Part shown: positions 33,894 through 42,911 of the stretch, piece by piece
Layout of the letters: every line of letters begins with the position of its first letter
How positions within the stretch are numbered: position 1 is the first letter of the stretch
From: Candidatus Peregrinibacteria bacterium
GTDB taxonomy: Bacteria; Patescibacteriota; Gracilibacteria; UBA1369; LOWO2-01-FULL-3
DNA length: 64,000 nt
Direction: 5' to 3'
Assembly (NCBI GenBank): GCA_018655275.1
Contig: JABIJZ010000002.1
Coordinates: 62,001-126,000, forward strand
Translations under genes and position numbers: made by a program
The notes under the pieces: generated by a model
The model's input: only the letters and a program-made list of their open reading frames with translations
Database searches by the model: none
Told to the model about the DNA's origin: nothing

Positions 33894-33970
33894 TCCCGGA
33901 CAAAGGGGAATCTTAACTATTGTCCGGAACACAACCCCGGACAACACCTAAAAACCCCAACCTTCCGGGC
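33894..33970. repeat. Dispersed CCGGACAA/TTGTCCGG element, copy 3
   Basis: CCGGACAA (33896-33903), TTGTCCGG (33920-33927), CCGGACAA (33937-33944) and TTCCGGG (from 33963). Box spacings are identical to copy 1. It lies downstream of the type IV pilus operon and upstream of metG on the - strand. Confidence 0.8.
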
Positions 33971-33991
33971 CTGACCAACACCACCCACAAC

Positions 33992-35143
33992 CTAATCAGC
34001 CGTATGATAAAGAGAGAAGTTCAAAAACGGAAGATATGAATCACGTTTCTTCTTAACATTCAAAGTCACCACACTCTCCCCACTCCGACCCTCAGAAGTA
34101 ATATCAGCATATTCACGCACCAAAGAAGAATCTCCATATGCCTCAACCCTGAAATACAAACGCGCTTTCTGCCGTCTTTCTTCATCCTTCACAGACTTAA
34201 ACACAGCAGGGTTAATAAGATTTGTAAGAGTAAGATAGTTGTAATTATGATCTTCTAAAAAGTCAGCAATAGGATAACAATCCTTCACCCCAACACCATC
34301 ATTATCATAAAGATAATGCTCACGAGCCTCCGTCACCAAACAACTCACATTGTAAATATATTGCCCATCATCACTAACAGTTGGCTCCCCAGGAGCCCCC
34401 TCAAAATAATCATTACATTCGATAAGATCATGCATCCCAGGCTCAACAGCACACTTCAAAGACCCAAACCAACTAGGAAGCTCCGCCCCAGTTTCACCAC
34501 CCCCAATCACACTAGTAACAGCAGTAAAATCACTAATAGATTCAGTCCCCTCATTTTTCAATCCATAAATCTTCCACCTCAAAACATCCCAACCACTCAA
34601 CAAATCCGCACCTTTAGACTGAATTTTGAAATCCTTAGCAGGATCAAATCCCGCATAATACATCACACGGAAATCCTCCACCACAACCTCTTCCCCACTA
34701 TCAACCGTAAACAACGGAATAGTGATAGATTCATTCAATTCCAAAACATCATACAAAGCTGAAGGATCTTCCAGCTCCTCTAAATTAAACTCTTCCCCAA
34801 AATAAGGATATTCCTTGGCTTTATTCCCAATATTATAAGTAAATTCCCCATCTCCAACCTCAAGCCCCTCACCAACACCATCTTCATCAACCGCAGGCTC
34901 GTATCCAGGCAAATTCTCACCTAACTGCAACAAAGCCAGCTCAACACCAGACTCAGCAGAATAGTAAGCTCGTCCAGCATCCAACGTCAGCCTAGTAACA
35001 GCAATTTCCCTCACAACCAGAGCAGAAACAGCTATTCCAATCGCAGTCAAAATTCCCATCACAAGCAACGCAGTCAACAATGCACTTCCGCGCTCACCTC
35101 GCAACTGCCTCGCAACTCCCAAATTTTCCCAAAAACACTTCAT
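33992..35143 (-). CDS. PilX-like minor pilus protein
   Basis: 383 aa. Residues about 18-45 form one membrane helix (G-S-A-L-L-T-A-L-L-V-M-G-I-L-T-A-I-G) preceded by R-G-E-R, like the PilX N-terminal domain; the G-F-x-x-x-E prepilin motif of classic pilins is missing. The helix continues into R-A-Y-Y-S-A-E-S-G-V-E-L-A-L, typical of PilX/GspK-type proteins. The remaining 300 residues are an extracytoplasmic beta-rich domain with a few Cys. Last gene of the operon; a minor pilin or assembly initiator by family. Confidence 0.65.
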   Translation of the reverse strand: MKCFWENLGVARQLRGERGSALLTALLVMGILTAIGIAVSALVVREIAVTRLTLDAGRAYYSAESGVELALLQLGENLPGYEPAVDEDGVGEGLEVGDGEFTYNIGNKAKEYPYFGEEFNLEELEDPSALYDVLELNESITIPLFTVDSGEEVVVEDFRVMYYAGFDPAKDFKIQSKGADLLSGWDVLRWKIYGLKNEGTESISDFTAVTSVIGGGETGAELPSWFGSLKCAVEPGMHDLIECNDYFEGAPGEPTVSDDGQYIYNVSCLVTEAREHYLYDNDGVGVKDCYPIADFLEDHNYNYLTLTNLINPAVFKSVKDEERRQKARLYFRVEAYGDSSLVREYADITSEGRSGESVVTLNVKKKRDSYLPFLNFSLYHTAD

Positions 35144-35148
35144 ATCTT

Positions 35149-35754
35149 TTAGTTATAAACACGTGAAGAAACTGAAGTCTGTAATTTGACTTCGTTCACC
35201 ACTCCTTGAGCATTCTCACGAGCAAAAATCACAACCAAAGTCACTTTGGGATGAAAATAAGTCCCAAGTGAGAAATTGTAATCTTTGCCATAAGGATTTT
35301 CACTAGGCGTAACATAAACTTCAAAATCTTTCACAAACACGTTTTCCGCATGCAAATCATACTCAGAAAAAACCTCCCCAGAAACCTTCTCATGAATATA
35401 AAGCTTCTCGGCAGCCCCGCTATAACAAACCGTAGACCTCTTCGACCCATCTTTCGCATAGAAACTAAACTCATCTGCAGCATCCGAACAAACCCCACCA
35501 TCCTGCACACCATCCTCATTATAATAACGAGAATTCCTCGCAAGATCAGTCATAACTTCAAAAGAATGCCGAGCCTCAGAATACAAAACCCTGTACTCCT
35601 CAGCCACTCGCAACCCACGAACAACACCCAAATAAGAATTCAAAATCAACCCAGTAAACAACACAAAAATCGCCATAGCAACCAGCATCTCAATCAATGA
35701 GAATCCATCTCGCGCCCCCAACCGTCTCAATTTTTCATTCATTTTCTTACTCAT
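35149..35754 (-). CDS. Type IV minor pilin, PilW/PulJ-like
   Basis: 201 aa with the prepilin site D-G-F-S-L-I-E-M-L-V-A-M-A-I-F (cleavage after Gly, Glu at +5 present), helix to about residue 40, then a globular domain with S-E-A-R-H-S-F-E-V-M, two Cys (C-S-D-A; V-C-Y-S) and a beta-rich end. Five nt upstream of the PilX-like gene and overlapping the PilV-like gene by 8 nt. Confidence 0.8.
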   Translation of the reverse strand: MSKKMNEKLRRLGARDGFSLIEMLVAMAIFVLFTGLILNSYLGVVRGLRVAEEYRVLYSEARHSFEVMTDLARNSRYYNEDGVQDGGVCSDAADEFSFYAKDGSKRSTVCYSGAAEKLYIHEKVSGEVFSEYDLHAENVFVKDFEVYVTPSENPYGKDYNFSLGTYFHPKVTLVVIFARENAQGVVNEVKLQTSVSSRVYN

Positions 35755-36379
35755 TCTTCCAGTCAGTTAAAATAGTAGTTAAGGCCACTTCCCTATCGTC
35801 TCCACGCTCTTCCCAGCTAGTAGTACAAGTCACACTAACCGCCTTCTCCTCAAGCTCAAGCACATCGTCGACATAATCATCATCCAAAGCCAAAACCTCA
35901 CAAACTCGGCTAAATGAAGTCTCCTCCATTCCACTAGACCCCACTCCATTTTGGAAATAAACACGACTGCTAGAATTTCTCCCCGCAACCATAGACAATT
36001 TCCAAGGCGCCACAGACTGCAAGAAAGAACGCTCAACAATATCAGTAAGCCCATAAGACTCAGCATTGAAATTCACAACATAATCTCCATCGATCGAAAA
36101 CCCACCTCCTTCTCCCCAAATACCATTCCCTTGCCCAACATCCCCACGATAATCAACATTATGCATAAAATGCGTATCCCTCATATTTCGGAAAGCTTCA
36201 AGCCCTTCCTGAGAATAATAATAAGCCTGCAAAGTAGAAGTGTTTGCTGCATTTGATCTCAACATCGAAACAAGTAGATTGCTTCCAGCAACCACCGCCA
36301 CAACCAAAACCATGACCGCAACAAGCACTTCAGTCAAAGTAAATCCACTCTTATTATTTAACAAACTTTTTATTCGCAT
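35747..36379 (-). CDS. Type IV minor pilin, PilV-like
   Basis: 210 aa. Prepilin motif S-G-F-T-L-T-E-V-L-V-A-V-M-V-L with Glu at +5, one helix, then Y-Y-S-Q-E-G-L-E-A-F-R-N-M-R, which is typical of PilV-type minor pilins. Two Cys lie in the C-terminal half (R-V-C-E-V; V-T-C-T-T). Overlaps the FimT-like gene by 26 nt and the PilW-like gene by 8 nt. Confidence 0.75.
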   Translation of the reverse strand: MRIKSLLNNKSGFTLTEVLVAVMVLVVAVVAGSNLLVSMLRSNAANTSTLQAYYYSQEGLEAFRNMRDTHFMHNVDYRGDVGQGNGIWGEGGGFSIDGDYVVNFNAESYGLTDIVERSFLQSVAPWKLSMVAGRNSSSRVYFQNGVGSSGMEETSFSRVCEVLALDDDYVDDVLELEEKAVSVTCTTSWEERGDDREVALTTILTDWKNE

Positions 36380-36944
36380 TTCCAGATTTTAAATTTATAG
36401 AAACCATTCTTTGATAAGTAGCATTAGCATCATCGCCATACTGCAAAATCACCTCAACCTCATCGCCAAACCCACCTCCACTCGCAACAAACTCCCCCTC
36501 AGGCGGCATAAACAAAAGCTCATACGTTCCAGCAGGCTTAATCTCCGCCACACTAACCAAATCATCCAAATTCAAGTCCTCATAAGTCAGCTCCCCCATA
36601 TCACAACCTTTATAAATCCACCTCTGAGATTCGCTATCAAAAGACTTCTGCCCCGCAAAAGGAGCAGAAACAATACGCACAGAGTCAGCATCAACAGCCA
36701 ACCCTTTGCACAAAGCCCCCTCAGAACCGGAGATCTTTCCCAAACGAACTTCATCCCTCTGTTGATAAAAAGTCGAGATAATATTGTCAGCAGAAACATC
36801 CAACAAAGACGATTTTCTATACGAAGTAAAAGCCGCAATAGACGTAATAGCCAATATCCCAACTATCGCCACAACAATCAGCATCTCAATTAGCGTAAAC
36901 CCGCCCCTGCCAGCCATCCTTTTTGTTCGACTAGGAGAAAACAT
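36354..36944 (-). CDS. Type IV minor pilin, GspH/FimT-like
   Basis: 196 aa. Prepilin motif G-G-F-T-L-I-E-M-L-I-V-V-A-I-V-G-I-L, then S-I-A-A-F-T-S-Y-R-K-S and a globular domain with N-I-I-S-T-F-Y-Q-Q-R-D-E-V-R, the GspH/FimT helix. Two Cys (A-L-C-K-G; K-G-C-D-M). It starts 11 nt after pilC. Confidence 0.75.
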   Translation of the reverse strand: MFSPSRTKRMAGRGGFTLIEMLIVVAIVGILAITSIAAFTSYRKSSLLDVSADNIISTFYQQRDEVRLGKISGSEGALCKGLAVDADSVRIVSAPFAGQKSFDSESQRWIYKGCDMGELTYEDLNLDDLVSVAEIKPAGTYELLFMPPEGEFVASGGGFGDEVEVILQYGDDANATYQRMVSINLKSGNANKKFVK

Positions 36945-36955
36945 GAAATACTCTA

Positions 36956-38134
36956 TTAAGAAATTACTGATGTAAGGTTAAAGATCGGAGCCATCACAGC
37001 TAACGCCAACATCCCTACAAATAAACCAACCACCAAAATCATCAACGGCTCAAAAACCGAAGTTAATCTCTTTAAAGTATGATTTATTTCCATTTGATAT
37101 TGTGCAGAAACTTTCGACGACACCTCCCCAAGAGCAGCTGATTTCTCACCAACCCTAATCATTTCCACAACCTCAGAAGGAAACAAAAACGGAGTGTCCG
37201 AAAGGTTATCCGAAATCTTCTCACCTTTTCTCACAGATTCAATAACATCACGTAATTTCAATCTAAAAATACTATTTGGTATAGAATTGGTTGTTATCTC
37301 AAGGGCCTGAATTACAGGTAACCCAGCTTCAATCAAAACCCCAACCAAACTTACAAATTGCAGAACATAAACACTTCTCAAAAGAGGTCCAATAATAGGA
37401 AGTCTCAATTTGAGGTAATCCCACCACTCTTTACCCTTTGGAGTTCCAACATAAATCCGGAACGTACCATATAAGATAGCTACAAACAAAATCATAGCCC
37501 ACCAATAGTCCACAAGCGCAGTCTGGGCATAAAGCAATATTCTAGTGGACAAAGGCAAGTCTCCAAAAGCAACTCCACCCTCAGTCAACATAGTCATAAG
37601 TGTAGGGAAAACCCACACAAGCATACCAACAGCAACAATAAGCAAAGTCGCAAGCACAGCCAAAGGATAGAACGCAGCACCCCACAACTTCATTCGAAGT
37701 TCGTGAGCCCTACCAACCTGGTCCGACAAACGAAACAACATAGACCCAAGTCTACCAACAGCTTCACCCGACTTGATAACACCAATTTCAACTTCATCAA
37801 AAGTATCTCCAAACCTCGACATTGAATCACTCAAACTCATACCTCGTTCACTATTGTACGAGACAGTCTGCAAAACACGAGAAAACCTTTGATTCTTCGT
37901 CCTTCCAGCAAATGCACGAATAGCAGAAACCGCAGGAATCCCCGCGTCCACCATCACCGCAATCATATGAAAGAAATACGATTTATCCTTGATACTAATC
38001 CTCGAATGATCGATCAAAAAATCGTTCGCACGAGTCATAAAATCATCCTTACTGTTATCATAAACACCATAAATCACCTGCTTTTTCTTTTTTCCACCCT
38101 TCTTTGTGATTCTTTCTAGAATAGATTTAGCCAT
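36956..38134 (-). CDS. pilC: Type IV pilus inner-membrane platform protein PilC/GspF
   Basis: 392 aa. Two T2SSF domains, each with two membrane segments: the first around residues 50-215 (A-V-M-V-D-A-G-I-P-A-V-S-A-I, E-R-G-M-S-L-S-D-S-M-S-R), the second around 255-385 (V-G-V-L-I-E-A-G-L-P-V-I-Q-A-L-E-I, V-E-M-I-R-V-G-E-K-S-A-A-L-G-E). Anchors the assembly motor in the membrane. The PilB assembly ATPase itself is not in the window. Confidence 0.9.
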   Translation of the reverse strand: MAKSILERITKKGGKKKKQVIYGVYDNSKDDFMTRANDFLIDHSRISIKDKSYFFHMIAVMVDAGIPAVSAIRAFAGRTKNQRFSRVLQTVSYNSERGMSLSDSMSRFGDTFDEVEIGVIKSGEAVGRLGSMLFRLSDQVGRAHELRMKLWGAAFYPLAVLATLLIVAVGMLVWVFPTLMTMLTEGGVAFGDLPLSTRILLYAQTALVDYWWAMILFVAILYGTFRIYVGTPKGKEWWDYLKLRLPIIGPLLRSVYVLQFVSLVGVLIEAGLPVIQALEITTNSIPNSIFRLKLRDVIESVRKGEKISDNLSDTPFLFPSEVVEMIRVGEKSAALGEVSSKVSAQYQMEINHTLKRLTSVFEPLMILVVGLFVGMLALAVMAPIFNLTSVIS

Positions 38135-38136
38135 AA

Positions 38137-38760
38137 TTAATTTTGATAATAAGCATTCATTGATAGAGAAAATGAAACCCTATTTAGGTCCAATTCCTCC
38201 AAGTAATTCACTTGAACATTAATAGAAGAAACTTTGAACAACCTCGCGTTTCCCTCAATTCCTTTAAGGAAATGAATCAAATCATTGTAGTTCCCTTCAA
38301 AACTCGCACTAATTTGCAAAGCCGAAACACCTTCATAAAGATCTTTCACCTTTCCAAAACTTACAGAATGCAAAACTACATCATTTGAAGCCGCAATATC
38401 CACAAGATCCTCAATAACATCATCTTGATTTAACCCAACAGGTATAGAATCAAGCAAAGTCTTTTTTTGAACCTCAGTTTCCAACCCCATCTTACCTTCA
38501 GCCTCCTTCAAAACATCAATTCGAGCACTCAAAACTTCAGCCTCATCAGTCTTTGTCTCAATAGAAACTTTCGCATCATCATATTCATCACTCAATGAGC
38601 TTGTATAAAACGCATACAAAGCCACTGAGCCAAGAATCAATATCACTCCAACAAGCGACAAAATCTTTTTAAGCTTACCTTCATCAGGCAAATCCATAGT
38701 ACTTCCAGGATCCTCCTGACCTTCGGTGCTTAGAGTTGGTTCTAAGTTATCTTCAAACAT
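38137..38760 (-). CDS. PilO-like type IV pilus alignment protein
   Basis: 207 aa: acidic N-terminus, one membrane helix (about residues 31-51), a coiled coil (about 52-95), then a ferredoxin-like domain with L-D-S-I-P-V-G-L-N-Q-D-D-V-I-E-D-L, A-L-Q-I-S-A-S-F-E-G-N-Y-N-D-L-I-H-F-L-K-G-I-E. The last block (F-x-G-x-Y-x-x-L-x-x-F-L-x-x-L-E) is the clearest PilO signature. Three nt before pilC. Confidence 0.75.
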   Translation of the reverse strand: MFEDNLEPTLSTEGQEDPGSTMDLPDEGKLKKILSLVGVILILGSVALYAFYTSSLSDEYDDAKVSIETKTDEAEVLSARIDVLKEAEGKMGLETEVQKKTLLDSIPVGLNQDDVIEDLVDIAASNDVVLHSVSFGKVKDLYEGVSALQISASFEGNYNDLIHFLKGIEGNARLFKVSSINVQVNYLEELDLNRVSFSLSMNAYYQN

Positions 38761-38786
38761 TTTATTTAAGTTAAATTATTAGTTTA

Positions 38787-39350
38787 TTAATTTACTTTAA
38801 CAGGAACAGGTTTCTTCGCCCCAGCTTCATCTTCAACATATTCAACATTGAAACTGAATCCCAATACCACTATGCCTTCCTCAGACACTGAACTAGAAAT
38901 ACCAGGAATAAAAGGGTCTCTAAAATATGGACTACCTTCGTACGCTCTAATCAAATTAGCAGCATCAGCAAAAGGATCTTCACTTCCCTCAGCCGTCTTA
39001 GCACTTACTATCAATCTGTTATCTTTTGATCCAGAAAATGAAGAATACTCAACTTTTGGAGCTTTTGTTTCTGTATCCTTAGGAGTTGTCGCCAAAATTT
39101 TGGTAACAACATCGGACCACTCAACACCGTCTTCCGCCAAAAGATCCAACGTATTCTTCGCAGAAAGCGCCTGTTCTACATACGCAGACTCATATTTCAC
39201 AATTTCACTCCTCAAATCCGCCAATTCAGATTCCATCTCCTGAAGATTTCTTTCAGCAGAGGAAACTTTTATCAAAGTGTACCCTGTCAGACCTCCGACC
39301 AGAAAAGTCACTACGAGGCCCAAAATGAATAGTAAAGAGAGTTTATTCAT
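38787..39350 (-). CDS. PilN-like type IV pilus alignment protein
   Basis: 187 aa: a short cytosolic start, membrane helix (about 6-28), coiled coil (about 33-70), and a domain with W-S-D-V-V-T-K-I-L-A-T-T-P. The layout and position before pilO suit PilN, though sequence signatures are weak. No pilM is seen next to it. It is the first gene of the pilus operon, with the promoter at 39390-39418. Confidence 0.55.
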   Translation of the reverse strand: MNKLSLLFILGLVVTFLVGGLTGYTLIKVSSAERNLQEMESELADLRSEIVKYESAYVEQALSAKNTLDLLAEDGVEWSDVVTKILATTPKDTETKAPKVEYSSFSGSKDNRLIVSAKTAEGSEDPFADAANLIRAYEGSPYFRDPFIPGISSSVSEEGIVVLGFSFNVEYVEDEAGAKKPVPVKVN

Positions 39351-39389
39351 GTTTATTTTTGTTATTAATTTGTTAATAATTATTATATA

Positions 39390-39418
39390 ATTATACCAAA
39401 TTTTTAACCTTATAACAA
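39390..39418 (-). promoter_or_regulatory. Promoter of the type IV pilus operon
   Basis: On the - strand: TTGTTA (39413-39418), a 17-nt spacer and TATAAT (39390-39395), 39 nt before the ATG at 39350. A TATAAT on the + strand at 39386-39391 overlaps it and could serve the divergent RNHCP gene. Confidence 0.6.
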
Positions 39419-39757
39419 GTGCGTAACTTCATAACCATCAACGAAAGCTTCAATTGCCAAAACTGTGGCAAAAAAAACCCAAAAGCAGAGAAAACCTGTA
39501 GAAATCACTGCAAATACTGCCTATACAGCCGCCACGTCGACGACGAAACCCCAGGAGACAGAGCTTCAACCTGTAAGAACTTGATGGAACCCATAAGAAC
39601 AGAAAAAGACAACAGAAAAGACATGGTTATCTTTCACAAATGCACAAAATGCGGCAAAATAGCCAAGAACAAAATGGCCAGTGACGACGACATGGACCTA
39701 ATCATCAAATTAACATGCCCCGAAATCGTAACAAAACCGCAGACCAAAAGACGCTAG
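39419..39757 (+). CDS. RNHCP-domain zinc-finger protein
   Basis: 112 aa with a GTG start. F-N-C-Q-N-C-G-K-K-N-P, R-N-H-C-K-Y-C-L-Y-S-R-H-V-D, P-G-D-R-A-S-T-C and H-K-C-T-K-C-G-K are the landmarks of the RNHCP family (here RNHCK). Four CxxC-type pairs indicate two zinc sites. Probably nucleic-acid binding by family appearance; function unproven. Its 3' end overlaps tilS by 43 nt, so it is co-transcribed with tilS and ftsH. Confidence 0.85.
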   Translation: MRNFITINESFNCQNCGKKNPKAEKTCRNHCKYCLYSRHVDDETPGDRASTCKNLMEPIRTEKDNRKDMVIFHKCTKCGKIAKNKMASDDDMDLIIKLTCPEIVTKPQTKRR

Positions 39758-40710
39758 AAACCTTAAAAAAACATTTAAAAGGTGGTGAAACTTTAATAGT
39801 AGGAATCTCTGGAGGACCAGATTCCGTCTTTTTGCTACATATGCTGCTAAAATTCACCCCAAAACTAAACATAGTAGTCGCACACATCAATCACGCCCTT
39901 CGAGGAATTGAAGCCGAACTCGACACAGATTTCGTCAAAAATTTAGCAAAAAAACACAAAATCCCATTCAAACACACAAAAATCGACATCGCCACTCTAT
40001 CAAGAGCAAAAAAGAAATCAGTAGAAGAAACAGGTCGCGACATCCGATACAAATTCTTCAACAAACTATATAAAGATTATAAAGCCGACTACATCCTGAC
40101 CGCCCACCACCTGGACGACAACCTGGAAACAATCCTCCTAAATTTCATCAGAGGATCAAATCTACAAGGAATAACAGGAATCCAAGAAACATCCCTATAC
40201 CAAAAAACCAGAAACGTCCTTCGCCCACTTCTGAACATTTCAAAACAAGAAATAGTCGAATACCTCCAAGACAAACACATCTTATATAGAATCGACGCAA
40301 CAAACGAAGACCGAGACATCCCAAGAAATTTCCTCAGACACGAAGTCATTCCAAAACTAAAAGAACTAAACCCAAGTCTCCCAAAAACAGTCCTAAGAAA
40401 CAGCAAAAATTTCAAAGAAATCCAAGCTCTCCTCGAGAAAGAAGCTAAAGCTTGGATCAGGGGAAACAAAATCTCATCACAAACATTTGATCTAAAGTCA
40501 CTCCAAACACTCCCCGCCCCAATCCAAAAAGAGATCCTAATACAAATATATAAAGAAGCCGAAGGCGACACAAAAAACATAGAATCAATCCACTTAGACG
40601 AAGTACTCTCCATCATTAATAAAAATGTTGGCAACAAGAAAAAGAAACTAAATAAATACACAGTTGAAATAAAAAAAGGAACTCTTATAATGAAGCCATG
40701 CCAATCCTAA
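39715..40710 (+). CDS. tilS: tRNA(Ile)-lysidine synthase
   Basis: 331 aa. Modifies the CAU anticodon wobble C to lysidine so that the tRNA reads AUA. PP-loop S-G-G-P-D-S at residues 32-37, then V-A-H-I-N-H-A-L-R-G, E-E-T-G-R-D-I-R-Y-K-F-F and T-A-H-H-L-D-D-N-L-E-T. It keeps the N-terminal catalytic domain and a short helical part but lacks the long C-terminal domains of E. coli TilS. The start lies inside the RNHCP gene; the end overlaps ftsH by 13 nt. The tilS-ftsH order is known from many bacteria. Confidence 0.93.
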   Translation: MPRNRNKTADQKTLETLKKHLKGGETLIVGISGGPDSVFLLHMLLKFTPKLNIVVAHINHALRGIEAELDTDFVKNLAKKHKIPFKHTKIDIATLSRAKKKSVEETGRDIRYKFFNKLYKDYKADYILTAHHLDDNLETILLNFIRGSNLQGITGIQETSLYQKTRNVLRPLLNISKQEIVEYLQDKHILYRIDATNEDRDIPRNFLRHEVIPKLKELNPSLPKTVLRNSKNFKEIQALLEKEAKAWIRGNKISSQTFDLKSLQTLPAPIQKEILIQIYKEAEGDTKNIESIHLDEVLSIINKNVGNKKKKLNKYTVEIKKGTLIMKPCQS

Positions 40711-42554
40711 AAAAATCACCATCAAACAAATCAAAAAACGGGTTCACATACCTGATAGTGATAGCCTTAGCTATCACGGCTTTTATGTTGATGTCCAATC
40801 CAACCAATGAAAACATCGAAGAGATCTCTCTTAACAAATTCGTAGAAGAAGTAAAAGCAGGCATAGTTCACCATGTAGTATTAGCAGACAACACAATCCA
40901 AATAGAGCTTGCAGACGGCAAAAAGCAAACATCCCAAAAAGAACCAGGAGCTGACATATACTCAATCTTAGAAAAAACAGGAGTAAAAGAAGACACAATC
41001 GCAACACTTTCAGTCACAATAGAAGACACCGCAGGCGACAAATTCTGGATAGACCTCTTGATCAGCTTCCTACCGTTTATATTTATAATCGGATTCTTCT
41101 TATTCATGATGCGTTCCGCCCAAAACTCAAACAACCAAGCAATGGGCTTTGGAAAATCAAAAGCAAAAATTGTAGATAAAGAGAAAGAAAAAACAAATTT
41201 CAACAATGTTGCAGGAGTAAAAGAAGCAAAAGCAGAACTAGAAGAAATCGTAGACTTCCTAAAAAAACCACAAAAATACACTTCAATGGGCGCAAAAATC
41301 CCAAAAGGTGTATTGCTAATCGGACCTCCAGGAACAGGTAAAACTCTACTCGCAAGAGCAGTAGCAGGAGAAGCAGAAGTACCATTTTTCACAATATCAG
41401 GTTCAGAATTCGTAGAAATGTTCGTAGGTGTCGGCGCTTCCCGCGTAAGAGACCTATTCAAAAAAGCAAAAAGAAATTCACCATGCATTATTTTCATCGA
41501 CGAAATCGATGCAGTTGGTAGACACAGAGGTGCAGGTATGGGAGGTGGCCATGACGAAAGAGAACAAACACTCAACCAAATCCTCAGCGAAATGGACGGT
41601 TTCGAAACAGGAACAAACGTCATAGTAATGGCCGCAACAAACCGACCAGACGTACTCGACCCTGCCCTACTTCGACCAGGACGTTTCGATCGAAGAGTCG
41701 TTGTAGACGTCCCAGATTTGGAAGCAAGAAAGGAAATCCTGGAAGTTCATTCAAGAAACAAACCCATTTCAAAAAGCGTCGACCTAGGCAAAATCGCACG
41801 ACAAACACCTGGTTTTACAGGAGCAGACTTAGAAAATCTATTGAATGAATCTGCGATTCTAGCCGCAAAACAAAACAAGAAAAACATAGGCAATCACGAT
41901 ATCGAAGAATCAGTCGAAAAAGTCCTAATGGGCCCAGAAAGAAAATCTAGAGTTTTATCAAAAGACGAGAAAAGAATCACAGCCTTCCACGAAGTTGGTC
42001 ACGCAGTAGTCGGCCAAATGCTCCCAGGATGCGACAAAGTAAGGAAAATCTCAATCATATCAAGAGGCATGTCTCTCGGCTCAACATGGTTCATCCCCTC
42101 AGAAGATAAACACCTACATTCAAAACAAAAATTTGAAGACGAAATATGCTCTCTACTCGGAGGATACGTAGCAGAAGAAATAACCTTCGGACAAGTAACT
42201 ACAGGAGCCTCAAACGACCTTGAAAGAGCAACCACTCTAGCAAGAAGAATGGTCACAGAATTCGGAATGAGCGACCTCGGCCCAGTGATTTTCGGAGAGA
42301 AAAACAAAGAAGTATTCTTGGGCAAAGACTTCGGGCATGTACGAAATTATTCAGAAGAAGTCGCCTCAGAAATAGACAAACAAATAAAGAGATTCATCGA
42401 CAGAGCACACAAACACACAGAAACAATCATCGCAAAAAACAAGAAATTAATAGAAGAAATCGCCGAAGATTTAATAAGAAAAGAAACCATCACAGAAGCT
42501 GAATTCGCAAAATACTTCGAGAAACACAAAGTCCCAAAGAAATTATCTGTCTAA
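40698..42554 (+). CDS. ftsH: ATP-dependent zinc metalloprotease FtsH
   Basis: 618 aa membrane-anchored AAA+ protease. Two membrane helices (about 16-33 and 117-138) flank a small periplasmic domain; Walker A GPPGTGKT at 209-216, Walker B IIFIDE at 264-269, second region of homology with R-P-G-R-F-D-R-R, and the zinc site HEVGH at 431-435. The family norm is HEAGH; Val at the third position is a mild change. Degrades membrane and regulatory proteins. It is 10 nt upstream of hsp20. Confidence 0.96.
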   Translation: MPILKKSPSNKSKNGFTYLIVIALAITAFMLMSNPTNENIEEISLNKFVEEVKAGIVHHVVLADNTIQIELADGKKQTSQKEPGADIYSILEKTGVKEDTIATLSVTIEDTAGDKFWIDLLISFLPFIFIIGFFLFMMRSAQNSNNQAMGFGKSKAKIVDKEKEKTNFNNVAGVKEAKAELEEIVDFLKKPQKYTSMGAKIPKGVLLIGPPGTGKTLLARAVAGEAEVPFFTISGSEFVEMFVGVGASRVRDLFKKAKRNSPCIIFIDEIDAVGRHRGAGMGGGHDEREQTLNQILSEMDGFETGTNVIVMAATNRPDVLDPALLRPGRFDRRVVVDVPDLEARKEILEVHSRNKPISKSVDLGKIARQTPGFTGADLENLLNESAILAAKQNKKNIGNHDIEESVEKVLMGPERKSRVLSKDEKRITAFHEVGHAVVGQMLPGCDKVRKISIISRGMSLGSTWFIPSEDKHLHSKQKFEDEICSLLGGYVAEEITFGQVTTGASNDLERATTLARRMVTEFGMSDLGPVIFGEKNKEVFLGKDFGHVRNYSEEVASEIDKQIKRFIDRAHKHTETIIAKNKKLIEEIAEDLIRKETITEAEFAKYFEKHKVPKKLSV

Positions 42555-42563
42555 TCCACACAT

Positions 42564-42911
42564 ATGGACCAAGATATCGGCCAACTATCAGTAGACATCT
42601 TTCAGACAAAAACCGAATTAATCATCGTAGCACCAATCGCAGGAATGAGTTCAAAGAACGTAGACATCAGCGTAACTGAAGAAATCCTCACAATAAAAGG
42701 TGAACGAAAATCAAACCACCCAAACGTTCCAGAAAAAGACTACCTCACAAAAGAATGTTTCTGGGGCCCTTTCCAAAGATCAATAATTCTACCAAAAAAC
42801 GCAAACGCAAAAGAAATCAACGCATCATTCAAAAACAATGTCCTCGAGATAAAAATCCCAAAAACAACAGAAGAAAAAACTAAAGTCGTAAAAATCCATG
42901 TCGATACGTAA
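42564..42911 (+). CDS. Small heat-shock protein, Hsp20/alpha-crystallin family
   Basis: 115 aa, almost only the alpha-crystallin domain: L-S-V-D-I-F-Q-T-K-T-E-L-I-I-V-A-P-I-A-G-M, V-D-I-S-V-T-E-E-I-L-T-I-K-G-E-R, E-C-F-W-G-P-F-Q-R-S-I-I-L-P, and N-N-V-L-E-I-K-I-P-K. Very short N-terminal arm. ATP-independent holdase; its place behind ftsH suggests shared protein-quality control. Overlaps galU by 14 nt. Confidence 0.9.
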   Translation: MDQDIGQLSVDIFQTKTELIIVAPIAGMSSKNVDISVTEEILTIKGERKSNHPNVPEKDYLTKECFWGPFQRSIILPKNANAKEINASFKNNVLEIKIPKTTEEKTKVVKIHVDT

